From NCBI RefSeq assembly GCF_001482305.1, contig NZ_LOHP01000060.1, positions 124,001-188,000 of the forward strand: a DNA stretch of 64,000 nt, read 5' to 3'. Below the pieces are notes generated by a model. The model made no database searches. It saw only the letters and a list, made by a program, of their open reading frames with translations, and had not been told where the DNA came from. Positions 9,429 to 17,518 of this stretch are shown piece by piece (position 1 is the stretch's first letter; every line of letters begins with the position of its first letter). The DNA is from Leucobacter sp. G161. GTDB taxonomy: Bacteria > Actinomycetota > Actinomycetes > Actinomycetales > Microbacteriaceae. Position numbers and translations under genes: made by a program.

Positions 9429-9650
9429 TTAGGAGCTCTTGCGGTCGAGGCTCTTGAGCGTTCGCTCGAGGTCCTCATCGAACTGCTCGCGCTCGGCGGC
9501 TTCGTAGCCGTTCGAGAACGCATTGGCGAGTTCGGCGATGCCGCGGTTGACGCGCTCAAAGAAGCGGTGCCCACCCGGGCTCTGATTCACAAAGTGGGCC
9601 GCAACAAAGCCGGTGGCCACTCCAAAAATGAACAATGTTAGCTTCCGCAC
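9429..9650 (-). CDS. Small single-pass membrane protein of unknown function
   Basis: A 73-residue protein with an N-terminal hydrophobic segment (LTLFIFGVATGFVAAHFV) and a charged helical tail (EREQFDEDLERTLKSLDRKSS). I do not recognise a named family, but a small membrane protein between rpsD and alaS is common in this group. Start choice: a GTG at 9659 directly abuts the AGGAGG, whereas the in-frame GTG at 9650 sits 9 bases after it, so 9650 is preferred. Co-transcription with alaS downstream is likely. Confidence 0.65.
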   Translation of the reverse strand: MRKLTLFIFGVATGFVAAHFVNQSPGGHRFFERVNRGIAELANAFSNGYEAAEREQFDEDLERTLKSLDRKSS

Positions 9651-9741
9651 GTGTTTCACCCTCCTGCGGTCTCACGACGACACCTTGCGCGCCGCGGATC
9701 CATACGCGACCAGCTTAACCGGTAACGCATGCCGGAAATGC

Positions 9742-9781
9742 TTGAGGGCGCTGGATTCCTAGTGGATCCCAGCGCCCTCAA
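9742..9781 (-). terminator. Hairpin terminator after rpsD
   Basis: A perfect 13-bp inverted repeat, TTGAGGGCGCTGG at 9742-9754 and its complement at 9769-9781, lies 10 bases downstream of the rpsD stop on the minus strand. The T-tract is weak (GCATTT), so it may only be partly intrinsic. Confidence 0.75.
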
Positions 9782-9791
9782 ACGTTCAGAC

Positions 9792-10421
9792 TTAGCGGCC
9801 CGAGTAGAACTCGACGACGAGCTGCACTTCACAGGTCACGGGGACCTCAGCGCGCTTCGGGCGACGCAGCAGGCGTGCCTCGAGCTTGTCGAGTGCGACC
9901 TCGAGGTAACCGGGAACCGCGGGAAGCACCTCGGCGTGACCGCCTGCAGCTGCAACCTGGAACGGCTCGAGAACCTCTGAGCGCTCCTTGACGTGGATGA
10001 GCTGTCCCGGCTTCACGCGGAAGGAGGGACGGTCAACGAGCTTGCCGTCGACGAGGATGTGACGGTGCACGATGAGCTGACGAGCCTGTGCGGTGGTCCG
10101 GGCGAAGCCTGCACGCAGCACGAGTGCGTCAAGACGCATCTCGAGGAGCTCGACGAGGTTCTCACCGGTCAGGCCGTCCTGGCGACGTGCCTCGTTGAAG
10201 GTGATAACGAGCTGCTTCTCGCGGATGCCGTACTGGGCGCGAAGACGCTGCTTCTCGCGGAGGCGTACGGCGTAGTCGCTGTCGCTCTTACGCTTGGTGC
10301 GGCCGTGCTGGCCGGGGCCGTAGGGGCGCTTCTCGAGGTAGCGAGCCGCCTTCGGGGTAAGGGCGAGGCCCAGCTGACGCGACAAGCGCGTCTGCGAGCG
10401 GGTACGTGACGTAGTCGACAC
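9792..10421 (-). CDS. rpsD: 30S ribosomal protein S4
   Basis: S4 nucleates assembly of the 30S body by binding 16S rRNA. The 209-residue protein has the N-terminal S4 domain (RLSRQLGLALTPKAARYLEKR, RPYGPGQHGR) and the S4 RNA-binding domain (MRLDALVLRAGFARTTAQARQLIVHRHILVDGK). The start is GTG at 10421 after GAAAGGATACCC; the frame continues open upstream but only with non-conserved sequence. A gap of about 260 bases to rarA upstream probably holds its promoter and a long 5' leader, in which I could not recognise a defined regulatory RNA. A strong hairpin follows the gene. Confidence 0.95.
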   Translation of the reverse strand: MSTTSRTRSQTRLSRQLGLALTPKAARYLEKRPYGPGQHGRTKRKSDSDYAVRLREKQRLRAQYGIREKQLVITFNEARRQDGLTGENLVELLEMRLDALVLRAGFARTTAQARQLIVHRHILVDGKLVDRPSFRVKPGQLIHVKERSEVLEPFQVAAAGGHAEVLPAVPGYLEVALDKLEARLLRRPKRAEVPVTCEVQLVVEFYSGR

Positions 10422-10684
10422 GGGTATCCTTTCGGGTTTCTGACAGAGCGGCACGAATGTGCTGTCCGTATGTTCTCTCGGCCACGCTGCGCCCGCATTC
10501 ACAAGCTTTCGCTCGCAATGCACGCGACACAGCAAACCGTTTTCGGTGAGGGAACGACCGTTGCAGAAACCCGGCTACAGGGCGCCTGCCATATGCCTCC
10601 CGCATGCAGCCTGCCGCGGGGAGCAATGTTGGCCATCGAATAGCTTAGCAGAGGATCGCAGCGGGTGGCGGCGATGCCACGCCG

Positions 10685-12067
10685 CTACTCCCCCCGGCTT
10701 ATGCGGCGGATCTTTTCGAGCCGTTCAGATATCTCGCGCTCGTTGCCATGCGTCGTGGGCTGATAGTAGTGCGCGTCAACGATCTCGTCGGGAAGGTATT
10801 GCTGCGTGACCACTCCGCGCGGGTCGGCGTGCGGGTAACGGTATCCCTTCCCGTGGCCAAGCTTCTTTGCTCCCGGATAGTGCGCGTCGCGCAGCGGCTT
10901 GGGCACTGGGCCGAAACGCCCGGCTTTGACGTCAGCGATCGCTGCGTCGATTGCCGAAATGACGGCGTTCGATTTCGGCGCCGTCGCGATATAGATCGTT
11001 GCCTCTGCCAGTGGGATTCGCGCTTCTGGGAGCCCGATGAGTTGTGTCGCCTGTGCGGCAGCCACGGCGATCGTCAGCGCCTGCGGATCGGCCAGCCCGA
11101 CGTCTTCTGCCGCGTGCACCATGAGTCTCCTGGCAATAAACCGAGGGTCTTCGCCGGCCTCGATCATTCGGGCGAGGTAATGCACTGCGGCGTCGGGATC
11201 CGATCCTCGCATGGACTTAATGAACGCACTGATCACGTCGTAATGCTGATCGCCGTCTTTGTCGTAGCGCAGCAGCGCGCGATCCACTGAGATCGAGACC
11301 AACTCAGCCGTGATCTCAGGCACCGTTGGCGCGCCGGAGTCAGCGTCCACACTGCCACTCGCCGCGTCGTCCACGCCTGCTGTTTCGTCGCCGCCCATGG
11401 CGAGCGCGGACCCAGCGGCAGCCTCGAGCCCGGTCAACGCACGCCGCGCATCACCAGACGAGAGCTGCACGAGCGCGTCTCGCGCCTCCGTAGTCAGGCT
11501 CACTGCACCGCCAAGCCCTCGCGGGTCAGCCACCGCCCGTTCGAGGAGCTCGGCGATGTCGGCGTCACTCAGCGCTTCGAGCGTAAGTAACAGCGACCTG
11601 GAAAGCAGCGGGCTAATGACGGAGAATGACGGATTCTCCGTGGTGGCCGCAATGAGTGTGACCCAACCATTCTCGACACCCGGCAGCAGCGCGTCCTGCT
11701 GGGCCTTCGTAAACCGGTGGATTTCGTCGAGGAACAGCACGGTCGCGATATCGTACAGATCCCGGTCGTTGAGCGCGCGTTCCATCACCGTACGCACATC
11801 TTTGATGCCCGCGGTCACCGCGGAAAGCTCAACGAAACGCCGTCCGCTCGTGTGCGCAATCGCCTGCGCCATCGTCGTCTTTCCCGTACCAGGAGGGCCC
11901 CACAGAATGACCGACACGGCGGACCCTGCCTCATCGCTCGCAATCACCCTGAGGGGCGACCCTTGGCGGAGCAAATGCTTCTGCCCCACCACCTCATCGA
12001 GCGACCGTGGGCGCATGCGAACGGCGAGCGGAGCCGTCGCGGCGGACGAAGCTTGGAACTGGGACAC
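10685..12067 (-). CDS. rarA: Replication-associated recombination protein RarA (MgsA), AAA+ ATPase
   Basis: RarA is a clamp-loader-like ATPase that acts at stalled replication forks. The 460-residue protein contains [17 protein letters not shown], Walker [10 protein letters not shown], Walker [10 protein letters not shown], sensor [11 protein letters not shown], and a C-terminal tetramerisation region with [20 protein letters not shown] linker rich in Ala, Asp and Gly near residues 225-245 is a local expansion. The start is a GTG at 12067; its SD-like GGAG is only 1 base away, so a slightly later start is possible. It is divergent from the DUF349 gene. Confidence 0.92.
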   Translation of the reverse strand: MSQFQASSAATAPLAVRMRPRSLDEVVGQKHLLRQGSPLRVIASDEAGSAVSVILWGPPGTGKTTMAQAIAHTSGRRFVELSAVTAGIKDVRTVMERALNDRDLYDIATVLFLDEIHRFTKAQQDALLPGVENGWVTLIAATTENPSFSVISPLLSRSLLLTLEALSDADIAELLERAVADPRGLGGAVSLTTEARDALVQLSSGDARRALTGLEAAAGSALAMGGDETAGVDDAASGSVDADSGAPTVPEITAELVSISVDRALLRYDKDGDQHYDVISAFIKSMRGSDPDAAVHYLARMIEAGEDPRFIARRLMVHAAEDVGLADPQALTIAVAAAQATQLIGLPEARIPLAEATIYIATAPKSNAVISAIDAAIADVKAGRFGPVPKPLRDAHYPGAKKLGHGKGYRYPHADPRGVVTQQYLPDEIVDAHYYQPTTHGNEREISERLEKIRRISRGE

Positions 12068-12189
12068 ACTCCAATGCTACCGAGCACCCCCGACAATCAT
12101 GCTCAGAGAGGTTCACTGTGGCATAGTGGAGGGGTCTATCTAGTAACGCGGTCGGTCTAGCCGATCCCACACGACAGGTGAGCAACACG

Positions 12190-13416
12190 GTGAGTGAAGC
12201 GACAAACGAGATGCCCTGGGGCAGGGTCGACGAGGATCGTACGGTCTACGTACGAGAGAGCGAGGGCGAACGTGCCGTTGGCTCCTTCCCTGACGGCACA
12301 CCAGAGGAAGCACTCGCCTACTTTGAGCGCAAGTTTGCGGATCTCGCGGGTGCGGTGACGCTCCTCGAAGCACGCATCGCGCGCGGCACCGCAGACGCAT
12401 CCGTCGCAGCGACGGTTGCGAAGCTGCAGGAGCAGCTCGTCGAGCCTGCTGCCGTCGGCAATATCGACGCCCTTCGCGGACGAGTCTCGAAGCTGGCTGA
12501 GAAGGCTGCCGCTTTCGGCGAGCAGCAGCAGCAGGAGCGCGAGGCAGCACGCGAGGAAGCCGTCGCCAAGCGCGAGGCGATCGTCGCGGAAGCCGAGCAG
12601 CTCGCTGCTCAGCCCGAGGCATCTATTCGCTGGAAGGACACGAGCACCGCGTTCGAGCGCCTCTTCACCGAGTGGCAGAACGCACAGCGTTCGGGCCCGC
12701 ACGTGCCGAAGCCGCAGGCCGATGCCATGTGGAAGCGCTTCCGCGCGGCACGCCAGACCTTCGACACGGCACGACGTGCACACTTCTCGCAGATGGATGC
12801 GAACAACAAGGACGTCAAGGCCCGCAAGGAGCGCCTGATTGCCGCCGCCGAGGCGCTCGCAGACCGCGGCCTCGACGGGATCCCCTCGTACCGCAACCTT
12901 CTCGAGGACTGGAAGCAGGCTGGCCGCGCCAGCCGTAAGCTCGACGACCAGCTCTGGGCGAAGTTCAAGGCTGCTGGCGACGTGCTCTACCAGGCGAAGG
13001 CCGAAGAAGTCGCACAGACCAACGAGGAGTACCAGGAGAACCTGGTCGCGAAGCAGGCAATCCTCGAGGACGCGAAGCCGATCCTCGATATCACCGAGCC
13101 CACCGCCGCTCGGAAGCAGCTCACCGCAATCCAGCTCCGCTGGGACGAGGTCGGCCGCGTTCCCCGCGAAGCGCTGCGCGACACCGAGGGCCAGCTGCGC
13201 CGCATTGAGGACCACGTCAAGGGCCTCGAAGACGAGCACTGGCGCAAGACCAACCCGGAGACGAAGGCTCGCAGCGAGGGCCTCCGTGGCCAGCTCGAGA
13301 CATCCATCTCGGACCTCGAGGCAGAGATTGCCTCCGCGAAGGATGCGAAGACGAAGGCCGCTGCCGAAGAGAAGCTCGCGACCCAGAAGTCCTGGCTCGC
13401 AGCACTCGGCGACTAG
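12190..13416 (+). CDS. DUF349 domain protein
   Basis: A 408-residue, highly charged, mostly helical protein with repeated DUF349 units (for example WKDTSTAFERLFTEWQNAQR, then YRNLLEDWKQAGRASRKLDDQLWAKFKAAGD, then LTAIQLRWDEVGRVPREALRD). It also has long coiled-coil stretches. No enzymatic motif is present and no function is established for the family in actinobacteria; a cytoplasmic scaffolding or nucleic-acid role would be speculation. A GTG at 12178 is in frame, but the GTG at 12190 has AGGTGA 8 bases upstream and begins the sequence nearest to the motif PWGRVDEDRTVYV, so I prefer it. This gene between rarA and relA is typical of the family Microbacteriaceae. Confidence 0.88.
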   Translation: MSEATNEMPWGRVDEDRTVYVRESEGERAVGSFPDGTPEEALAYFERKFADLAGAVTLLEARIARGTADASVAATVAKLQEQLVEPAAVGNIDALRGRVSKLAEKAAAFGEQQQQEREAAREEAVAKREAIVAEAEQLAAQPEASIRWKDTSTAFERLFTEWQNAQRSGPHVPKPQADAMWKRFRAARQTFDTARRAHFSQMDANNKDVKARKERLIAAAEALADRGLDGIPSYRNLLEDWKQAGRASRKLDDQLWAKFKAAGDVLYQAKAEEVAQTNEEYQENLVAKQAILEDAKPILDITEPTAARKQLTAIQLRWDEVGRVPREALRDTEGQLRRIEDHVKGLEDEHWRKTNPETKARSEGLRGQLETSISDLEAEIASAKDAKTKAAAEEKLATQKSWLAALGD

Positions 13417-13425
13417 TTATCCACA

Positions 13426-13468
13426 GATCGTCGTTCCACGCTGGCTTTCGCCGCGCGGAACGACGATC
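13426..13468 (+). terminator. Long hairpin after the DUF349 gene
   Basis: Perfect 12-base arms GATCGTCGTTCC (13426-13437) and its complement (13457-13468) enclose a 19-base loop. It lies 9 bases after the DUF349 stop and 8 bases before the next ATG. It could terminate the upstream gene or act as an operator or leader hairpin of the downstream gene; no T-tract follows, so termination is not certain. Confidence 0.5.
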
Positions 13469-13476
13469 CTGGTGGC

Positions 13477-14049
13477 ATGCCCCCGAAACGCGCGCCCCGG
13501 GTTGATCACTGGCCACCCGCGCTGCAATCGGCCGCGACCCTCACGGGAACCCTCGTGCGCTCCGGGCCCGGGTATCGCCCGGTGTCCTGGCCCGACACCT
13601 CGTTCACGCGGTGCAACGCCATAGGCGGGCTGCTGACGCAGCGCTACGCGGCCGTCGAAGAGACCGCATCTTGGATTTGGGGTGCCAGCCGTTCGCCCGG
13701 CTCTCCGCTCCGACTCATTACGCGTCACGGACGCGCGCCAGCGCGGTTTGAGACCGCAACGTCGGAAGTACCGATCCACATCAGCAACTATCGGCTCCAA
13801 CCGGGCGATCTTGTTGAGATCGGCGAGTATTACCTCACGAGCCGGTCCCGCACCGCCTACGATCTGCTGCGGTCGACCGCGCCACTCACGCGCCCGCGCG
13901 CTGTAGCCTGCCGCCTGCTGTTGCTCGCAGAACCGGGAGCGAGCGGCCGCGTCGCGCGTCGCGCAATGCACTCGAGCAGAGCGGACCGCGCCCGTGTTCG
14001 CGCACGACTGTTGGCGCTCCGGTATCCCGTAGCAGCCTCGACCGACTAG
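13477..14049 (+). CDS. Hypothetical protein resembling AbiEi-type antitoxin C-terminal domains
   Basis: The 190-residue protein ends in an arginine-rich tail. The middle part (RLITRHGRAP, VPIHISNYRLQPGDLVEIGEYYLTS, then SRTAYDLLRS) resembles the C-terminal part of proteins annotated as AbiEi-family antitoxins, which carry a G..vTsp.RTa.Dl.R pattern. The N-terminal winged-helix usual in that family is not obvious here. No AbiEii-like nucleotidyltransferase toxin is adjacent, so a toxin-antitoxin role is not supported by context. The gene runs convergently into relA and shares its stop region (CTAG). An alternative is a Microbacteriaceae-specific protein of unknown role. Confidence 0.6.
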   Translation: MPPKRAPRVDHWPPALQSAATLTGTLVRSGPGYRPVSWPDTSFTRCNAIGGLLTQRYAAVEETASWIWGASRSPGSPLRLITRHGRAPARFETATSEVPIHISNYRLQPGDLVEIGEYYLTSRSRTAYDLLRSTAPLTRPRAVACRLLLLAEPGASGRVARRAMHSSRADRARVRARLLALRYPVAASTD

Positions 14050-16301
14050 TTCGTGAGCCTGTAGACGTCGTACACGCCGTCGATGCGCCTGACGGCGTTC
14101 AGCACGTGGTCGAGGTGCGTCGCGTTTGCCATCTCGAACAGGAACCGGCTAATAGCGAGCCGCGACGTCGAGGTGTTCACCGACGCCGAGAGGGTGTTCA
14201 CGTGGTGCTCTGAGAGCGTCCGCGTGACATCTGAGAGCAGACCGGACCGGTCGAGGGCTTCCACCTGAATCTGTACGAGGAACACGCTCTTGGGAGTCGG
14301 AGCCCACTCAACCTCGACGACGCGTTCCTGCTGAGACTGGAGGTTCTTGAAGTTGTGGCAGTCCGTGCGGTGCACGGAGACGCCCTGGCCCTTGGTCACG
14401 AAGCCGCGAATATCGTCCCCGGGTACGGGGGTGCAACACTTTGCGAGCTTGGCAAGCACATCGGTCGCACCCTTGACGACCACGCCGCTGGATGTCGCCC
14501 GTGACGGCTGGGCGCGCGGAGTGTCGGCGAGCGGCACGCTCAGCGTCGCCGGCTCCGTCGACGCCTGATCGTCGAACATGAGCGCCGCAACCTTCTCGAC
14601 AACAGACTGCGCGGACACGTTGCCCTCGCCAATCGCTGCGTAGAGGGTCGTGACATCGGCGTGGTTGAGCTGCAACGCTACCTGCTGCAACGCCTCGGAG
14701 TTCATCACCTGGTGGAGCGGCAGGCTCTGCCTGCGGAGCGCCTTAGTAAGCTCCTGCTTGCCGGTCTCGGCGGCTTCCTCGCGACGCTCCTTCGTGAACC
14801 ACTGGCGGATCTTGTTCTGCGCCCGCTTGCTCTTCACGAAGTTGAGCCACGACTTGTTCGGACCGGAGTTCGGATCCTTCGAGGTGAACACTTCGACGAC
14901 GTCGCCGTTTTGCAGCGCAGTCTCGAGCGGCACCAGCCGACCGTTCACCCGAGCGCCCATGGTGCGATGCCCGACCTCAGTGTGCACCGCATACGCAAAG
15001 TCGACGGTGGTGCCGCCGGCGGGAAGCCCGATGACACGTCCCTTTGGGGTGAAGACGTAGACTTCCTTGGCCCCAATTTCGAAGCGGAGCGCGTCCAAGA
15101 ACTCGCTCGGGTCTTCCGTCTCGGCCTGCCAATCGGAAATGTGCGCGAGCCAGGCCATGTCGTTCGACGCGGTCTGCTTGTCTGCGCCCGGCTGCCGCTG
15201 CTTGTACTTCCAGTGTGCAGCCACACCATACTCGGCGCGCTGGTGCATTTCGACGGTGCGGATCTGAATCTCGACTGCGCGTCCGTCAGGCCCGATGACC
15301 GTCGTGTGCAGCGACTGGTACAGATTAAACTTCGGAGTCGCGATGTAGTCCTTGAATCGTCCGGGAATGGGCGTCCACCGCGCGTGCACTGCACCGAGAA
15401 CGGCGTAGCAGTCGCGGATCGAGTTCACGAGTACCCGAATCCCGACGAGGTCGTAGATGTCGTCGAAGTCGCGACCACGAACGATCATCTTTTGATAAAT
15501 CGAATACAGTTCCTTGGGGCGGCCGGTGACCTCACCCTTGATCCGGGACTCCCGAAGATCCGCGTCGATCGACCCGATCACTTTCCCGACGAGTTCGTCG
15601 CGCTGCGGGTTGCGTCGCTTGACGAGATTCTCGATCTCGGCGTACAGCTTCGGCTTCAGGACGGCGAAAGAGAGATCCTCAAGCTCCGTCTTCATCGACT
15701 GAATACCCAGGCGGTGCGCAAGCGGTGCGTAGATCTCGAGCGTCTCTTGGGCCTTGCGCTTTGCTGAGTCACCGGAGACAAATCCCCAGGTCCGCGCGTT
15801 GTGCAGGCGGTCAGCGAGTTTGATGACGAGCACGCGAATATCTTTCGACATCGCGACAACCATCTTGCGGACAGCCTCTGCCTGCGCCGAGTCGCCGTAC
15901 TTGACCTTGTCGAGCTTCGTGACGCCGTCAACGAGCATCGCGATCTCCTCGCCGAAGTCGCGTGTGAGCTCGTCGAGTGAATAGTCGGTGTCTTCGACGG
16001 TGTCGTGCAGCAACGAGGCCGCTATCGCCACCGGGGCGACGCCGAGGTCGGCAAGAATCTTGGAGACAGCAATCGGATGCGTGATGTAGGGCTCGCCGCT
16101 CTTGCGCTTCTGGCCGCGATGAGCGCGCTCGGCGACGTCGTATGCCCGTGAGATAACGGAGAGATCGGCCCGCGGATAGTTGGCTCGAACCGTGCGCATC
16201 ACCTCTTCGATGGCACCGTGCGTGGCGCCCCGAGAGAAGATTCGCGGCACCAACCGGCGCAGCGAAGTTGCACTCGCTTGTGTCGCATCCGAACTCACCA
16301 C
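14046..16301 (-). CDS. relA: Bifunctional (p)ppGpp synthetase/hydrolase (Rel/RSH)
   Basis: This enzyme makes and degrades (p)ppGpp in the stringent response. Domains over 751 residues: an HD hydrolase (RAHRGQKRKSGEPYITHP, LLHDTVEDTDY, LVIKLADRLHN), the synthetase (PKELYSIYQKM, RGRDFDDIYDLVGIRV, FKDYIATPKFNLYQSLHTTV), TGS (EVYVFTPKGRVIGLPAG), a conserved CCTPVPGDDI zinc-finger-like region, and a C-terminal ACT domain. The RDFDD motif and intact HD residues fit a bifunctional long RSH. The start is GTG at 16301, 5 bases after GAGGAGG. Its terminal TAG overlaps the stop of the convergent gene. Confidence 0.96.
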   Translation of the reverse strand: MVSSDATQASATSLRRLVPRIFSRGATHGAIEEVMRTVRANYPRADLSVISRAYDVAERAHRGQKRKSGEPYITHPIAVSKILADLGVAPVAIAASLLHDTVEDTDYSLDELTRDFGEEIAMLVDGVTKLDKVKYGDSAQAEAVRKMVVAMSKDIRVLVIKLADRLHNARTWGFVSGDSAKRKAQETLEIYAPLAHRLGIQSMKTELEDLSFAVLKPKLYAEIENLVKRRNPQRDELVGKVIGSIDADLRESRIKGEVTGRPKELYSIYQKMIVRGRDFDDIYDLVGIRVLVNSIRDCYAVLGAVHARWTPIPGRFKDYIATPKFNLYQSLHTTVIGPDGRAVEIQIRTVEMHQRAEYGVAAHWKYKQRQPGADKQTASNDMAWLAHISDWQAETEDPSEFLDALRFEIGAKEVYVFTPKGRVIGLPAGGTTVDFAYAVHTEVGHRTMGARVNGRLVPLETALQNGDVVEVFTSKDPNSGPNKSWLNFVKSKRAQNKIRQWFTKERREEAAETGKQELTKALRRQSLPLHQVMNSEALQQVALQLNHADVTTLYAAIGEGNVSAQSVVEKVAALMFDDQASTEPATLSVPLADTPRAQPSRATSSGVVVKGATDVLAKLAKCCTPVPGDDIRGFVTKGQGVSVHRTDCHNFKNLQSQQERVVEVEWAPTPKSVFLVQIQVEALDRSGLLSDVTRTLSEHHVNTLSASVNTSTSRLAISRFLFEMANATHLDHVLNAVRRIDGVYDVYRLTN

Positions 16302-16424
16302 TGCAGCCTCCTCAACTTCTCAAACGCTACACCAGGGTGCATGCATTCCTTGAATCGACCGCGTGACGCCCCGGCGTTTCTCTCCGGAAACACGGCCGCC
16401 GCTGTCGCCCCGCCACAACGGCGA

Positions 16425-16456
16425 AGGGAGACCGCCCCCGAAACGGCGATCTCCCT
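16425..16456 (-). terminator. Hairpin terminator downstream of secF
   Basis: Twelve-base arms AGGGAGACCGCC (16425-16436) and GGCGATCTCCCT (16445-16456) pair with one G-U wobble in the minus-strand RNA around an 8-base loop. It lies about 40 bases after the secF stop and before relA. No long T-tract follows. Confidence 0.55.
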
Positions 16457-16497
16457 GTGCTGCGCGGCAAGCGTCACGCTCGCCCGAAACGGTGCTG

Positions 16498-17517
16498 CTA
16501 CGTGGTCGCAGCAACCACCTCGGTTTCGTCCTGCTTCGCACGCTGGCGCAGGATGCGCTCATCGCGTTCCTGGATCTCCTTCTCCCCCGCACGCAGGTGC
16601 GCATATGCGGGAGCGGAGACGAAGATCGTCGAGTAGGCGCCGGCGATAATGCCGATGAACAGCGCGAGCGAGATGTCGCGCAGCGTGCCTGCCCCGAGGA
16701 ATCCTGCTCCGACGAACAGAATCGATGCGACAGGAAGCAGTGCAACGACCGACGTGTTGATCGATCGGACGAGCGTCTGGTTCACCGCAAGGTTGACCGC
16801 CTCGCCGTAGGTGCGAAGGTCACTGAGTTCACCCGGGCTCGTGTTTTCACGAATCTTATCGAACACCACCACGGTGTCGTAGAGCGAGTAGCCCAGGATC
16901 GTGAGGAAGCCAATCATGGCTGCCGGCGTCACTTCAAACCCGGCGAGACCGTAGATTCCGGCCGTGATGATGAGGTCGTGGAAGAGCGCGAGCATCGCGG
17001 CGAGCGACATCTTCCACGTCCGGAAGTAGATTGCCATCACGAGCGCGGCCAACAGAATGAAGACGACGAGCGCGATGAGCGCCTGCTTCGTAATATCCTG
17101 CCCCCAAACGGGGCCGATGAACGAGTAGGTCACCTCGTCCGCGTCGATCCCGTAGCCAGCAGCGAGCGCCTCGGTGACGGCCTTGTTCTGGGCGTCGTCG
17201 AGTGCCTCTGTCTGCACGCGGACCTCGTTTTGGCCGAGTACTGAAATACGGGGAGCGCTCCCAGGCAACGCCTCTGCTACTGCCTGCTCCGCGACCGCGG
17301 GGTCCCGGTCGGCACTGTTTGAGACGTGAACCTGGAACTGGCTGCCACCGGTGAATTCAATGCCGAGCTGGAACCCACCTCGAAGGAAGGGGCCGGCGAT
17401 GGCGATGATGATGAGCAGCGCGGAGACCGCGTACCAAATCTTGCGCTTGCCGACGAAGTCAATCGACTTCTCCCCGGTGTACAGGGCATTGCCGAGTTCA
17501 GCGAATGAGCGGGCCAT
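16498..17517 (-). CDS. secF: Protein translocase subunit SecF
   Basis: SecF works with SecD in the membrane to pull exported proteins through SecYEG using the proton gradient. The 339-residue protein has an N-terminal membrane helix followed by the signature GIEFTGGSQF, an extracytoplasmic domain, and a five-helix C-terminal block containing LFHDLIITAGIYGL and SLYDTVVVFDKIREN. The ATG at 17517 lies 1 base after the secD stop; the frame extends upstream only as non-conserved sequence overlapping secD. The C-terminus is charged and cytoplasmic. Confidence 0.95.
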   Translation of the reverse strand: MARSFAELGNALYTGEKSIDFVGKRKIWYAVSALLIIIAIAGPFLRGGFQLGIEFTGGSQFQVHVSNSADRDPAVAEQAVAEALPGSAPRISVLGQNEVRVQTEALDDAQNKAVTEALAAGYGIDADEVTYSFIGPVWGQDITKQALIALVVFILLAALVMAIYFRTWKMSLAAMLALFHDLIITAGIYGLAGFEVTPAAMIGFLTILGYSLYDTVVVFDKIRENTSPGELSDLRTYGEAVNLAVNQTLVRSINTSVVALLPVASILFVGAGFLGAGTLRDISLALFIGIIAGAYSTIFVSAPAYAHLRAGEKEIQERDERILRQRAKQDETEVVAATT

Positions 17518-17518
17518 G

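Noticed and set aside
13417-13425. Perfect DnaA-box consensus TTATCCACA
   Set aside because: It is a single box with no cluster, dnaA or dnaN nearby; one chance match in 64 kb is plausible.
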